Source: Yersinia massiliensis
Lineage (GTDB): Bacteria > Pseudomonadota > Gammaproteobacteria > Enterobacterales > Enterobacteriaceae
Direction: 5' to 3'
Assembly (NCBI RefSeq): GCF_003048255.1
Contig: NZ_CP028487.1
Coordinates: forward strand, 434,001 to 498,000
DNA length: 64,000 bases
The position numbers and the translations under genes are program-made. How positions within the stretch are numbered: position 1 is the stretch's first letter; each line of letters opens with the position of its first letter. The notes beneath the pieces were generated by a model. The model was not told where the DNA came from. It did not search any database and saw nothing but the letters and a program-made list of their open reading frames with translations. Below are positions 9,565 through 17,510 of this stretch, in pieces.

Positions 9565-9667
9565 TGGGTAATTAACCTCCGGTCAGAGAAGAAACGCTTT
9601 GTTTGAGCATTATGCGTAAGCTCGAACAGTTAGACAGACATTAAACGGCATCACTATTTTTGATACG

Positions 9668-9706
9668 GCAAAAAACACCCTAGCGGAGGGGGAGTCCGTT
9701 AGGGTG
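9668..9706 (-). terminator. Intrinsic terminator inside the mgtA leader
   Basis: On the minus strand a 12-bp stem (CACCCTAACGGA with TCCGCTAGGGTG, one G-U pair) and a 7-base loop are followed directly by TTTTTT. It lies about 90 bases after the predicted transcription start and before the MgtL-like peptide, so it can act as an attenuator. It cannot terminate a plus-strand gene, since the T-run is only on the minus strand. Confidence 0.8.
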
Positions 9707-9733
9707 GCTACAGGCCGCCGAATCATTGGGATA

Positions 9734-9760
9734 TCATGCGTTGAGTCTGATTCTACGCAT
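9734..9760 (-). CDS. Candidate short leader peptide upstream of the attenuator
   Basis: An ATG preceded at 9 bases by GAGGG opens an 8-codon ORF (MRRIRLNA) ending 27 bases before the terminator stem. Seven bases after its stop another ATG (9726) opens a 38-codon frame running through the terminator to 9610. That frame has no ribosome site of its own and could only be read by re-initiation. Together they could couple translation to terminator folding. The coding status of both is unproven. Confidence 0.35.
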   Translation of the reverse strand: MRRIRLNA

Positions 9761-9802
9761 GCTATGCTTCCCTCAATACCAGCAAATATAAATAATCAGT
9801 TT

Positions 9803-9837
9803 ATTATATGTTTCTAAACCTAAACATTAGGTAAACC
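9803..9837 (-). promoter_or_regulatory. PhoP box and -10 element of the mgtA promoter
   Basis: Two hexamers, GGTTTA (9832-9837) and TGTTTA (9821-9826) on the minus strand, are separated by exactly 5 bases, the PhoP-box arrangement. Twelve bases further lies a perfect TATAAT (9803-9808), the spacing seen in PhoP-activated promoters that lack a -35 element. The box ends at 9837, right against the treR start codon at 9838 on the other strand. Confidence 0.85.
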
Positions 9838-10785
9838 ATGCAAAACCGTTTGACCATTAAGGACATTGCCCGCATGAGTGGAGTTGGAAAATCCACGGTT
9901 TCACGGGTATTGAATAACGAAGGCAGTGTCAGCCCACAGACGCGTGAGCGGGTTGAAGCTGTGATTCGCCAGCAAGGTTTTACGCCATCAAAATCAGCCC
10001 GAGCGATGCGAGGGCAGAGTGATAAAGTGGTGGGGATTATTGTCTCCCGTTTAGATTCACCGTCTGAAAATCAGGCGGTGCGCACCATGCTGCCACTGTT
10101 CTATCAGCAAGGGTATGACCCTATTTTGATGGAAAGCCAGTTCGATCCCGCATTGGTCAGCGAGCATCTGCATGTGCTGCAACAACGTCATGTGGATGGG
10201 GTGATCCTGTTTGGTTTCACGGGGCTAACTGCAGAGATGCTCTCACCGTGGCAGGAAAAAATGGTGGTATTGGCGCGGGAATACGCGGGTTACTCTTCGG
10301 TTTGCTATGACGACGAAGGCGCAGTGCGCCTGTTGATGGATAAGCTACGTCACGCTGGGCATCGTCATATCAGCTATATCGGCGTACAACCTTCGGATGC
10401 CACCACCGGTATGCGGCGCCATCAATCTTATCTCGATTACAGCCAGCAGCATGGCTTGATACCCACGGTCGCACTGGGGGAGTTGAGCTACCAGAGTGGC
10501 TTCCAACTGGCTCCACAGGTGATAAAACCAGATACGTCGGCGCTAGTGTGTGCGTCAGATACCATCGCCATGGGCGTGAGTAAGTATTTACAGCAACAGA
10601 GCCTGCAACATATTCAGGTCTGTGGCATCGGCAACACGCCACTACTGCACTTTCTGTTCCCCAATACGCTGTCAGTTGAGCTGGGGTACGGCACTGCTGG
10701 CACCAAAGCGGCACAACAACTGCTCGGCCAACTGAGTCATCAGCAGCCCATTCAACAGATTATTATTCCCGGTCAACTAGCCTGA
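9838..10785 (+). CDS. treR: Trehalose operon repressor, LacI family
   Basis: This 315-residue protein has the same length as E. coli TreR and a near-identical N-terminus (MQNRLTIKDIARMSGVGKST). A LacI-type helix-turn-helix and hinge occupy residues 1-60. A periplasmic-binding-like effector domain follows. In E. coli the effector is trehalose-6-phosphate. It precedes treB and treC on the same strand and is separated from treB by an operator-bearing gap of 317 bases. The ribosome site is poor (only TTAGG upstream), and the 5' untranslated region is embedded in the divergent mgtA promoter, so PhoP binding next to the start codon may affect its expression. Confidence 0.97.
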   Translation: MQNRLTIKDIARMSGVGKSTVSRVLNNEGSVSPQTRERVEAVIRQQGFTPSKSARAMRGQSDKVVGIIVSRLDSPSENQAVRTMLPLFYQQGYDPILMESQFDPALVSEHLHVLQQRHVDGVILFGFTGLTAEMLSPWQEKMVVLAREYAGYSSVCYDDEGAVRLLMDKLRHAGHRHISYIGVQPSDATTGMRRHQSYLDYSQQHGLIPTVALGELSYQSGFQLAPQVIKPDTSALVCASDTIAMGVSKYLQQQSLQHIQVCGIGNTPLLHFLFPNTLSVELGYGTAGTKAAQQLLGQLSHQQPIQQIIIPGQLA

Positions 10786-10904
10786 CGGCCATTTTTCTTG
10801 CCGAGATCCTATCTTGTTTCGTGGGATCGTTCGGCAATCAAACGCGAATGCCCCACTGTGCCTTTACCACAAAAAGTGGCCAATTTGTGATCTTCAACCC
10901 AAGT

Positions 10905-10918
10905 TGGGAACGTTCCCA
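10905..10918 (+). promoter_or_regulatory. Probable TreR operator in the treR-treB gap
   Basis: A perfect 14-base palindrome, TGGGAACGTTCCCA, with the central CG typical of LacI-family operators lies 185 bases before treB. A half CRP-like site (TTTGTGATCTTCAACC, about 10884-10899) lies immediately upstream, as would suit cAMP-CRP activation of a PTS operon. I could not identify a convincing -35/-10 pair in the rest of the 10786-11102 gap. A hairpin-forming sequence (TTGCCGA...TTCGGCAA, about 10799-10838) follows treR. Confidence 0.7.
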
Positions 10919-11102
10919 TTCCATAAAAATGAATACATAGCTAATCTTTAGTTAGTTGAATATTTAATCGGCTATGGTTTTAGTACGGACGACGTTTTTC
11001 ATGCCGACAACCATTTCACGTTTTTTATTCAAGTGTGTCCTGACCGATTAAAAGAACAGACAACTTAGCCTGCTATCCCACCTTCACGAAAGGTACGTTG
11101 AA

Positions 11103-12518
11103 ATGAGCAAAGTCAAACAACAAGACATCGATCAATTGATCGTACTGGTGGGAGGCAGAGAGAATATTGCCACCGTCAGTCACTGTATTACCCGACTACG
11201 TTTTGTATTAAATGACCCGTCGAAAGCCTCGCCAAAAGAAATTGAAAACTTATCGATGGTCAAAGGCTGTTTCACCAATGCTGGCCAATTTCAAGTGGTT
11301 ATCGGGCCAGAAGTCGATGATTACTACCAAGCACTGATCGCCAAGATTGGCCAAAATGAAGCGGACAAAGAGCAAACCAAACTGGCGGCACGCCAGAATA
11401 TGACGTGGTTTGAGCGCGGCATTTCTCACTTTGCTGAGATCTTCTTCCCGCTGTTACCGGCTCTGATCAGCGGGGGGTTGATCCTCGGTTTCCGTAACGT
11501 GATCGGTGATATCCCGATGACAGACGGCAAAACGCTGGCGCAGATGTATCCCGCATGGAAAACCATTTATGACTTCCTCTGGCTGCTGGGCGAAGCCATC
11601 TTCTTCTATCTACCAGTGGCTATCTGTTGGTCCACGGTGAAGAAAATGGGCGGCACGCCAGTCTTGGGGATTGTGCTGGGTATCACCTTGGTTTCTCCGC
11701 AACTCATGAATTCTTATCTGTTGGGTCAACAAATTCCTGAAGTATGGAATTTCGGCTGGTTCACCATTGAGAAAGTGGGCTATCAAGCGCAGGTCATCCC
11801 TTCAATTCTCGCGGGTTTGGCATTGGGCTGGATTGAAACTAACCTGAAGAAAATCATCCCCGCTTATCTGTATCTAGTCGTGGTGCCGGTGGTTTCATTG
11901 CTGTTAGCGGTGTTCCTGGCTCATACGCTGATCGGGCCATTTGGCCGTATGATTGGTGATGGGGTGGCATGGGGCGTGAAAGGGGTGATGACGGGCAGTT
12001 TTGCACCGATTGGGGCTGCGCTGTTTGGCTTCCTATATGCACCGCTAGTGATCACTGGTGTGCACCAAACGACGCTAGCTATCGATATGCAGATGATTCA
12101 GAGCATGGGTGGCACACCTGTCTGGCCACTGATTGCACTGTCTAACATCGCGCAGGCGTCTGCGGTTCTGGGCATCATCATCATTAGCCGTAAGATTAAC
12201 GAGCGTGAGATTTCAGTACCGGCAGCCATTTCAGCCTATCTCGGTGTGACCGAACCGGCGATGTACGGTATCAACTTGAAGTATCGCTTCCCCATGCTGT
12301 GCGCCATGATTGGCTCGGCCTTGGCGGGCCTGATTTGCGGGTTAACAGGCGTGATGGCGAATGGCATTGGTGTCGGCGGTTTACCGGGGATTTTATCCAT
12401 TCAGCCGCAGTTCTGGGGTATCTATGCCTTGGCAATGCTCGTGGCGATTGTGGTGCCATTGATACTGACGATTATGGTTTATAAGCGTAAAGAGAGTCGT
12501 GGCGAACTGCCAGTCTGA
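11103..12518 (+). CDS. treB: PTS trehalose-specific EIIBC component
   Basis: This 471-residue protein has an N-terminal EIIB domain with the phospho-cysteine in HCITRLRF (residues about 25-33) and a C-terminal EIIC channel of about ten hydrophobic segments from residue 105. No EIIA domain is present, as in E. coli TreB, which uses EIIA-Glc. It imports trehalose and delivers trehalose-6-phosphate to the cytoplasm. It lies 80 bases before treC in an operon with it. Conserved signatures include ITGVHQTTLAID and TEPAMYGINLKYRFP, the glucose-superfamily EIIC loops. Confidence 0.97.
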   Translation: MSKVKQQDIDQLIVLVGGRENIATVSHCITRLRFVLNDPSKASPKEIENLSMVKGCFTNAGQFQVVIGPEVDDYYQALIAKIGQNEADKEQTKLAARQNMTWFERGISHFAEIFFPLLPALISGGLILGFRNVIGDIPMTDGKTLAQMYPAWKTIYDFLWLLGEAIFFYLPVAICWSTVKKMGGTPVLGIVLGITLVSPQLMNSYLLGQQIPEVWNFGWFTIEKVGYQAQVIPSILAGLALGWIETNLKKIIPAYLYLVVVPVVSLLLAVFLAHTLIGPFGRMIGDGVAWGVKGVMTGSFAPIGAALFGFLYAPLVITGVHQTTLAIDMQMIQSMGGTPVWPLIALSNIAQASAVLGIIIISRKINEREISVPAAISAYLGVTEPAMYGINLKYRFPMLCAMIGSALAGLICGLTGVMANGIGVGGLPGILSIQPQFWGIYALAMLVAIVVPLILTIMVYKRKESRGELPV

Positions 12519-12525
12519 GTCATGA

Positions 12526-12557
12526 AACGCCGTGAGTGGTCATTCACTGGCGGCGTT
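12526..12557 (+). terminator. Intercistronic hairpin between treB and treC
   Basis: AACGCCGTGAGTG pairs with CACTGGCGGCGTT around a short loop (one bulged base), followed by a T-rich run (GTTTTCCCCTTTTCTG). It resembles a weak intrinsic terminator or an mRNA-processing stem that would make treC less abundant than treB. Termination here must be partial, because treC has no promoter I can see. Confidence 0.5.
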
Positions 12558-12598
12558 GTTTTCCCCTTTTCTGTTTTTCTATGAATAAAGAGTCTGCT

Positions 12599-14305
12599 AT
12601 GAATAATCCTATCCCTTGGTGGCAAAACGGCGTCATTTATCAGATTTACCCGAAGAGTTTTCAGGATAGTACCGGTAATGGCTACGGCGATCTGGCGGGT
12701 GTGACGCAGCGTTTGGACTACTTGCAAAAGCTGGGTGTTGATGCGATTTGGCTGACACCTGTGTATGTCTCGCCGCAAGTGGATAATGGTTATGATGTGG
12801 CTGATTACTGCGCCATTGATCCCGCTTACGGCACATTGGACGATTTCAAGCATCTGGTGACCCAAGCCCATCTGCGTGGCATTCGTATCGTCATGGACAT
12901 GGTGTTTAACCACACTTCTACTGAACACGCTTGGTTTAAAGCCTCACAGGATCCGAGTAGCCCTTATCGCCAGTTCTATATTTGGCGCGATGGTGAAGGC
13001 GATAACTTACCCAATAATTGGCGTTCGAAATTTGGCGGTAACGCTTGGCAATGGCATGCCGACAGCGGCCAGTACTACCTGCATCTGTTCGCGACTGAAC
13101 AAGCTGACTTGAACTGGGAGCATCAGCCAGTACGTGATGAACTGAAAAAAGTATGCGAGTTCTGGGCGGATATTGGTGTTGATGGCCTGCGATTGGACGT
13201 GATCAATTTAGTGTCGAAACAGCAGGATTTCCCTAATGATTATGAGGGAGATGGCCGCCGCTTTTATACTGATGGCCCCCGTATCCACGAATTTTTACAA
13301 GAAATGAGTCGTGATGTCTTTCAGCCTCGAGGCTTGATGACGGTCGGTGAAATGTCTTCGACCCGCCTTGAACATTGTCAGCGTTATGCGGCTTTGGGGG
13401 GGGATGAACTGTCGATGACGTTTAATTTTCATCACCTGAAAGTGGATTATCTCAACGGCGAGAAGTGGTCGCTGATGCCACCGGATCGCATTGAGTTGAA
13501 GCAGATCTTTAACCAGTGGCAGCAGGGGATGCATAACCGAGCATGGAATGCCTTATTCTGGTGTAACCATGACCAACCACGCATTGTGTCGCGCTTTGGC
13601 GATGAAGGGGCATTGCGCCTACCGTCCGCCAAGATGCTCGCGATGGTGCTGCATGGCATGCAGGGCACGCCGTATATTTACCAAGGTGAAGAGATTGGGA
13701 TGACCAATCCTAACTTCACCTCGATTAACCAATATCGGGATGTCGAAAGTTTGAATATGTATCGTGAGCTGAGTGCCGAAGGGCGCGATTCTGACGAGTT
13801 ATTGGCGATTCTGGCTGCGAAATCCCGCGATAATGGTCGAACACCGATGCAATGGGATCACACTCTCCATGCTGGTTTTACCCAAGGCACGCCGTGGATC
13901 GAGCCTTGCAGTCATTATACTCGAGCGAATAACAGCGATATTCGAACGGATCACCGTGATGAGATTAACGTTGTGGCGGCATTGGCAGATCCTGATTCTG
14001 TGTTTTACGCCTATCAGTATTTAATCGCATTACGTAAGCAACACCATGTGTTCACGTTGGGTGACTATCGGGATCTTTGTCCGCAGCACCCTGATTTGTG
14101 GTGTTATTTACGCAGTTGGCAAGGTCAGCAGTTATTGGTCGTGGCCAATTTGAGTGATAAGCCACAGGCATGGGAGCCTGAAGGGGTTGAGCTGGATGGC
14201 CATTGGCAGTTATTAATGAGCAGTTATGGCGAGAGCGCTTTCCAGCCGCAGAAGTTAGTGCTGCGGGCTTATGAGGGCGTGTTTTGGATTCGGGGAGAGG
14301 ACTGA
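12599..14305 (+). CDS. treC: Alpha,alpha-phosphotrehalase (trehalose-6-phosphate hydrolase)
   Basis: This GH13 enzyme is 568 residues from the chosen start. Catalytic residues are visible: nucleophile D200 in GLRLDVIN, acid/base E251 in VGEMSS and D325 in NHDQPR. It cleaves trehalose-6-phosphate into glucose and glucose-6-phosphate in the cytoplasm. An in-frame extension reaches back to 12536 and another ATG lies at 12581, but homology with E. coli TreC (WWQNGVIYQIYPKSF near the start) and the nearby AAAGAG favour 12599. The protein is about 17 residues longer than E. coli TreC, mostly in a loop near residue 440 (CSHYTRANNSDIRTDH). Confidence 0.96.
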   Translation: MNNPIPWWQNGVIYQIYPKSFQDSTGNGYGDLAGVTQRLDYLQKLGVDAIWLTPVYVSPQVDNGYDVADYCAIDPAYGTLDDFKHLVTQAHLRGIRIVMDMVFNHTSTEHAWFKASQDPSSPYRQFYIWRDGEGDNLPNNWRSKFGGNAWQWHADSGQYYLHLFATEQADLNWEHQPVRDELKKVCEFWADIGVDGLRLDVINLVSKQQDFPNDYEGDGRRFYTDGPRIHEFLQEMSRDVFQPRGLMTVGEMSSTRLEHCQRYAALGGDELSMTFNFHHLKVDYLNGEKWSLMPPDRIELKQIFNQWQQGMHNRAWNALFWCNHDQPRIVSRFGDEGALRLPSAKMLAMVLHGMQGTPYIYQGEEIGMTNPNFTSINQYRDVESLNMYRELSAEGRDSDELLAILAAKSRDNGRTPMQWDHTLHAGFTQGTPWIEPCSHYTRANNSDIRTDHRDEINVVAALADPDSVFYAYQYLIALRKQHHVFTLGDYRDLCPQHPDLWCYLRSWQGQQLLVVANLSDKPQAWEPEGVELDGHWQLLMSSYGESAFQPQKLVLRAYEGVFWIRGED

Positions 14306-14748
14306 GCTGAGTAGATTTTGGATTGAAACTGGATTCGGTTGAATACTGGATCTGGTTTCGATTGATATTCATTAACTCGATGACCAGCTTATTTCCTAAC
14401 CAACTTATTTCCTAAATATAGTATGGAGGAGCTAAATATATTTGGTTAATAAGATGATATAAATGACAGTAATTAAATGGATAGGATTGAGTTTATTGAA
14501 GTTCAAATCACTAATCGCATCCTTGAATTAAATAATTTTACTAATATAACTTATTGAAAACGATCAATTAAATAAGCATATGAATCATTAAATAAATAAA
14601 AAAAGTAATTTTTAGATGTTGATTGTAAGAGGCTGATAATGATCACTTTTTTTCATTTGTGTGTTCATGTTTTTTCTCCGATACCGATATTAATAGTAGC
14701 GATATCCTCTATCGTTACTGTCATTAAATATCAAAAAAGGAAAAGGAT
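14306..14748. other. AT-rich intergenic region upstream of the flagellin gene
   Basis: These 443 bases are strikingly A/T-rich from about 14400 onward compared with the flanking genes and hold no credible gene. At 14348-14375 lies a 28-base module whose inverted copy (27/28 identical) lies at 16684-16711 beyond the flagellin gene. A CCGATACCGATAT stretch (14678-14690) resembles the flagellar sigma-28 -10 element, but no TAAA lies 15 bases upstream. I saw no terminator for treC. Confidence 0.75.
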
Positions 14749-15891
14749 ATGTCACAAGTCATTAATACTAACGCCATGAGTTTAGTCGCTCAGAATAACC
14801 TGAATAAGTCTCAGTCTGCATTGGGTACCTCTATTGAGCGCCTGTCCTCAGGTCTGCGAATTAACAGTGCGAAGGACGATGCTGCAGGTCAGGCAATCAG
14901 CAACCGTTTTACCGGCAACATTAATGGTTTAAGTCAGGCATCTCGTAACGCTAACGACGGTATCTCTTTGGCGCAAACGACTGAAGGTGCATTGAACGAA
15001 ATCAACGATAACTTACAAAATATTCGTCGTCTGACCGTTCAGGCTGCCAATGGCACCAACTCTGAATCTGATCGCCAGTCTATCCAAGACGAAATCAACC
15101 AACGCCTAGCGGAGATCAACCGCATATCCGAACAAACTGAGTTCAACGGTGTGAAAGTGCTGAGTACAGATCAGAATCTGAGTATTCAGGTTGGCGCGAA
15201 TGATGGGCAGACCATTAACATCAACCTGAGTCAGATGAATACTGAAACGCTGGGTATGACTGGCTTCGATGTATTGTCTTTCGGCAATGATGATAAATTT
15301 GGTGCTATTACCACACCAAGCGATGGCGTGGTTGTCAAAGATGCCAGCGGCAATGACATGGCAATGGCTGCCTCGGATGTCACTCAGCTTAAAACAGCGC
15401 TGTTTGGCGCGGGTAATACCGGCCAAATGTTTTCCTATACCAAAGAAAACGGTGAAACGGCATTCGTTGGGGTTGATGACGATGGCAAGGTAACAGCAGC
15501 GACGGTAGCAATTACACCCGAAGATCCGGATGCAGATCCAGTTGTACCCGCTTCAATGGCGTTTACTGCCGCAACGGCCACGAGCGATGAAGTTGCCAAA
15601 TTTGGCGACAGTGTGAGTGAGGGTCTATTGAAAACGGTCGATGAGGCATTAGCTCAGGTAGATACCTTACGTTCTAGCTTGGGTGCTTCACAAAACCGTT
15701 TTTCTTCAGTTATCAGTAATCTCGATAACACCGTGACTAACCTATCTGAATCGCGTTCTCGGATCATGGATGCGGACTTTGCTTCTGAAGTTTCTAATAT
15801 GAGTCGAGCGAATATTTTGCAGTCGGCAGGGACCACCGTTTTAGCGCAGGCAAATCAGGTTCCTCAGAACGTGTTGTCTTTGTTGCGTTAA
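14749..15891 (+). CDS. Flagellin (isolated, away from other flagellar genes)
   Basis: This intact 380-residue flagellin has the conserved N-terminal D0/D1 helices ([20 protein letters not shown], residues 1-170, with the [10 protein letters not shown] spoke), a short variable central domain (about 170-290, acidic and Ala/Thr-rich) and the C-terminal D1/D0 helices ([21 protein letters not shown] to VLSLLR). The export and polymerisation ends look functional, and AAGGAAAAGGAT gives a strong ribosome site. It stands alone between treC and the Anbu operon, without a cap, chaperone or sigma-28 gene. The copies in the main flagellar locus, if any, are outside this window, so fliC or fleABC names cannot be assigned. 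Confidence 0.93.
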   Translation: MSQVINTNAMSLVAQNNLNKSQSALGTSIERLSSGLRINSAKDDAAGQAISNRFTGNINGLSQASRNANDGISLAQTTEGALNEINDNLQNIRRLTVQAANGTNSESDRQSIQDEINQRLAEINRISEQTEFNGVKVLSTDQNLSIQVGANDGQTININLSQMNTETLGMTGFDVLSFGNDDKFGAITTPSDGVVVKDASGNDMAMAASDVTQLKTALFGAGNTGQMFSYTKENGETAFVGVDDDGKVTAATVAITPEDPDADPVVPASMAFTAATATSDEVAKFGDSVSEGLLKTVDEALAQVDTLRSSLGASQNRFSSVISNLDNTVTNLSESRSRIMDADFASEVSNMSRANILQSAGTTVLAQANQVPQNVLSLLR

Positions 15892-15926
15892 TTATTAGGT
15901 TTAGTGGTTTGAGGCGGTGAGGGTTT

Positions 15927-16734
15927 GGTGTTCGGTTCGGTTGATATGAGATCGGCTTTCAGTTTGGCTCTGATGCCTCAACCGCCAAATGGGCCATGAG
16001 CGTGGCCCATTTGGGAACCCGCGCTTCGCACGGATTGCTTGGCTGCTTTGCAGGTGGATCCGGTTGCTTGGTTTGGTTTGGTTTGGTTTGGTGATCGGTT
16101 CGGTTGATATGAGATCGGTGTTCACCTTGGCTTTGATGCCTCAACCGCCAAGGGGGTCACAAGCGCGTGACCCCCTTGGAGCCCCGCGCTAGCGCACGCA
16201 TCGCTTGCCTGCTTCGCAGGTTCCCTCACTCATCGTTTCGGCTGACGGACGGCTTTATTCGCATCCCTGCTCATGGCGCCTAAAACGGGCGTCCTGCCCG
16301 TTTTCCTTGCCTTCTCTCTTCACTCGGCAGCTCAAATGTGCTTTTAAACTTCAAGGTCAACACCATGATTTTTAGGTCTTGGGTCTTGGGTCTTGGGTCT
16401 TGGGTCTTGACCTTGAGCGCAATCAGAAAAATTGCCGACGAGGATGAAGGGTAGAGTGAGCGGGCAGGACGCCCGCGAAAAGCGCGCTTGAGCATGGATG
16501 CGAATCGCGCTGGCTCGTGAGCCGAAAGACGTAGGAGGTTTACCCGAAGGGCAATATTTCGCGCAAGGCGCGGGTGTTGGGCCGCCGCCCTGCGGCCCGA
16601 CTCGGTTGAGGCGGCGAGGTTAAAGTGGTCACTGAACGCCTATCAACCGAAACCAGATCCAGTCTTCAACCGAACCAAGCACCTTAATGAATATCAACCG
16701 AAACCAGATCCAATCCTCAACCGAAACCAGATCC
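15927..16734 (+). repeat. Large non-coding repeat, block B (with duplicated end module)
   Basis: This block lies between the convergent flagellin and Anbu genes. It has two copies of the 60-bp end module (15927-15986 and 16090-16149), each followed by its own palindrome (15987-16012 and 16148-16179) and separated by a TTTGG tandem run near 16069-16091. Then follow the CCTGC/GCAGG hairpin (16208-16220), the 76-bp core (16279-16354) with an AAAACGGGC...GCCCGTTTT hairpin, the heptamer array, the GGGCCGC...GCGGCCC segment (16553-16613) and several degenerate tail units. Part of the middle (16441-16550) differs from A and C. Confidence 0.9.
16375..16409. repeat. Heptamer tandem array in block B
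   Basis: Five perfect consecutive GGTCTTG units. It lies between the 76-bp core and a CCTTGAGCGCAATCAG segment that is also shared by all three blocks. Confidence 0.95.
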
Positions 16735-16751
16735 AGCCCTCAACCGAAACC
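16642..16751. repeat. Degenerate tail repeats of block B
   Basis: Four units built on CAACCGAAACCAGATCC occur at 16642-16660, 16684-16711, 16717-16734 and 16741-16751 (the last one truncated), separated by short spacers. One or more similar units end blocks A (5986-6008, opposite strand) and C (23899-23921 and following). The 16684-16711 unit is the inverted partner of 14348-14375. Confidence 0.85.
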
Positions 16752-16761
16752 AAACCCAAAA

Positions 16762-17496
16762 TCACCCCCCCAACTTCAACACCGGCAACTGAGAAAAAAT
16801 ACTCACCAACCCTTCCCCCCACCCCTTACGGATCATCATAAAATACGGATGATCCTCCGTAATTCGATACTGCTGATCCGTACTAAAACTCCCCAGTGGG
16901 TAGATCATCACATCCAACGGCAATCCCACCGATAAGTTACTGCGCAATGTGGAATCCATCGAAATCAACGCGCATTGCATCGCCTGATCCAACGTGGTGT
17001 CATAATTCAAAACACGATCGATAATCGGCTTGCCGTACTTACTTTCGCCAATCTGAAAATAGGGCGTGTCTTGCGTGGCTTCAATAAAATTACCCTGCGG
17101 ATAAATATGAAACAGCCGCAACTCTTCGCCCTTAATCTGGCCGCCTAACAACAGGTTACAGCTAAAATCTGTGCCACCACTGTTTTGCTGTGCGCCACTG
17201 TCCCGATTAATCACCTCGCGTACGGTTTCACCTAACAGCGTGGCCGCTTCATACATTGAACGTACATTCATCAGGTTGGTTTGTTCAGGGTCCAGACAGC
17301 GGCGCTGCAATAAACTGATAATGCTCTGTGTGGTCGCCAGATTGCCGGCACTTTGCACCACCAGCGTTCGCTCACCCTCTTGCTGGAACAGATGCAATTT
17401 GCGAAAAGTGGAAATATGATCCACCCCAGCATTGGTGCGGGAATCTGAGGCAAAAACTAACCCAGACGCCAGCCGCATGGCCACACAGTAGGTCAT
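16762..17496 (-). CDS. Anbu, proteasome-fold peptidase-like protein
   Basis: This 244-residue member of the Ntn-hydrolase/proteasome family is of the Anbu (ancestral beta subunit) type. Removal of Met1 would expose Thr2 as the N-terminal nucleophile. The partner residues fit: D18 in FASDSRT and K33 in TFRKLHLF. Anbu proteins assemble into open rings related to HslV. Their substrate and biological role are not settled. It is the last gene of a four-gene operon with a transglutaminase-like, an alpha-E and an ATP-grasp protein, an association conserved across bacteria. The gene ends in a run of glycine codons right against repeat block B. Confidence 0.9.
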   Translation of the reverse strand: MTYCVAMRLASGLVFASDSRTNAGVDHISTFRKLHLFQQEGERTLVVQSAGNLATTQSIISLLQRRCLDPEQTNLMNVRSMYEAATLLGETVREVINRDSGAQQNSGGTDFSCNLLLGGQIKGEELRLFHIYPQGNFIEATQDTPYFQIGESKYGKPIIDRVLNYDTTLDQAMQCALISMDSTLRSNLSVGLPLDVMIYPLGSFSTDQQYRITEDHPYFMMIRKGWGEGLVSIFSQLPVLKLGG

Positions 17497-17510
17497 AAAA
17501 CAGTTTCCTT

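Larger units (their letters stand above)
9340..9796 (-). promoter_or_regulatory. Long structured 5' leader of mgtA
   Basis: From the predicted transcription start near 9796 to the mgtA ATG there are about 457 untranslated bases, longer than the 264-base Salmonella leader. In order on the minus strand they hold an 8-codon ORF (9734-9760), an intrinsic terminator (9668-9706), an MgtL-like proline-containing ORF (9520-9564) and a 13-bp imperfect stem (9514-9526 pairing with 9486-9498, one mismatch and one G-U). The parts fit Mg2+-responsive transcription attenuation as known for enterobacterial mgtA. The exact mechanism here is inferred. Confidence 0.7.

Noticed and set aside
10799..10838. Terminator after treR
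   Set aside because: The inverted repeat TTGCCGA...TTCGGCAA has bulges and no T-run on the plus strand.
12536..12598. Longer treC start
   Set aside because: The extra codons cross the treB-treC hairpin, lack a ribosome site, and are absent from homologues.
14677..14690. Possible sigma-28 promoter before the flagellin gene
   Set aside because: CCGATA-type -10 sequence is present but no TAAA lies 15 bases upstream, so the call is not supported.
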